Source: Methanocella_A sp035319305
GTDB lineage: Archaea; Halobacteriota; Methanocellia; Methanocellales; Methanocellaceae
NCBI GenBank assembly: GCA_035319305.1
Contig: DATHCY010000090.1
Location: 1-5,777, forward strand
Reading direction: 5' to 3'
Length of the DNA: 5,777 nt
Shown here: in pieces, positions 5,410 to 5,777 of the stretch
Layout: every line of letters starts with the position of its first letter
Numbering within the stretch: position 1 is the first letter of the stretch
Notes under the pieces: model-generated
What the model saw: only the letters and a program-made list of their open reading frames with translations
What the model was told of the DNA's origin: nothing
Databases searched by the model: none
Made by a program: the position numbers and the translations under genes

Positions 5410-5777
5410 CTATACTAATGTCCTGGACATGTACGGCCCATCATACTCATACCCGAGCTTCCGGTAATACTGTCGGGCGCCGATGCCACTAATGACGGCG
5501 AGCTTACGGTATCCAGCATCGGCCGATATCTCTTCCGCCTTTTTCAAAAGCCCCCTACCATAACCCCGATGCTGCCAGAAGTCGTCATGCTCTCCGATGG
5601 GCACCATGCGGCCGTACACGTGAAGCTCCCTAACAACGGCGGCATCCCGAAGCAACTCCGATCGATGGGGCCTAGACGGAAACCTCAGACGGAGGAAGCC
5701 TACCAGCGCATCGATACTCTCATCATCAAACGAGAGAAAATGCTCGATACCGCCGCATACCGCCATCTTATGCACAT
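5410..5777 (-). CDS. elp3: Elp3 tRNA uridine-34 acetyltransferase, C-terminal part
   Basis: Only the last 121 complete codons are in the window; the frame is open to the right edge, so the start and radical-SAM domain lie outside. Elp3 uses a radical-SAM domain and a GNAT acetyl-CoA domain to build the carboxymethyl group on wobble uridine-34 of tRNA. The visible part is the GNAT domain. Numbering visible residues from 5775, it shows GFLRLR at 26-31, the strongly conserved RELHVYG at 49-55, the acetyl-CoA pyrophosphate-binding loop QHRGYG at 68-73, and the family-typical KLAVISGIGARQYYRKLGYEYDGPYM near the end. The stop is TAG at 5412-5410. A GTG at 5775 reads as an ordinary internal Val, not a start. 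The TPR gene follows on the same strand after 119 nt with its own promoter, so an operon is unlikely. Confidence 0.93.
   Translation of the reverse strand, partial: VHKMAVCGGIEHFLSFDDESIDALVGFLRLRFPSRPHRSELLRDAAVVRELHVYGRMVPIGEHDDFWQHRGYGRGLLKKAEEISADAGYRKLAVISGIGARQYYRKLGYEYDGPYMSRTLV

Noticed and set aside
1..5777. CRISPR array, transposon or defence island
   Set aside because: No regularly spaced direct repeats, transposase, integrase or nuclease genes are visible.

Overview
The window most likely comes from a methanogenic euryarchaeon, with a Methanocella- or Methanosarcina-like lineage as the best guess. The evidence is a pyruvoyl-dependent arginine decarboxylase, an archaeal Elp3, a zinc ribbon/PUA/PAPS-reductase-like/ferredoxin fusion of the kind found in methanogens, and AT-rich TATA boxes placed about 25-30 nt upstream of start codons. 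The genus is an inference from protein flavour only.

Layout, left to right. All genes but one lie on the minus strand. Positions 1-280 hold the 5' part of a zinc-ribbon protein that runs off the left edge. It sits 15 nt downstream of the arginine decarboxylase gene pdaD (296-796), and the two look like an operon with matching Shine-Dalgarno spacing. A short plus-strand gene (865-1056, TTG start) for a two-helix membrane protein is divergent from pdaD. Positions 1057-1229 are non-coding, with a GC-containing hairpin, a TATA-like box and a T6 tract. Positions 1230-3134 encode the 634-residue PAPS-reductase-like fusion. Positions 3135-3385 are non-coding and carry its promoter and a candidate folded element or terminator. 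Positions 3386-5290 encode a membrane-anchored TPR protein. Positions 5291-5409 are non-coding and include a very AT-rich promoter. Positions 5410-5777 are the C-terminal GNAT domain of Elp3, whose start lies beyond the right edge.

The genes do not form one evident pathway. A loose RNA-modification theme is possible: Elp3 acts on tRNA wobble uridine, agmatine from PdaD is the substrate for archaeal tRNA-Ile2 agmatidine formation, and PUA domains commonly bind RNA. This is inference. The pdaD and zinc-ribbon genes carry clear Shine-Dalgarno sites, while the fusion and TPR genes have none and have TATA boxes where a leaderless transcript would need them.

The most unusual feature is a perfect 19-bp inverted repeat with a 2-nt centre (2100-2139) inside the reading frame of the PAPS-reductase-like gene. 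It is far beyond chance expectation and does not break the frame. I found no CRISPR array, insertion sequence, tRNA, rRNA or recognisable defence system.
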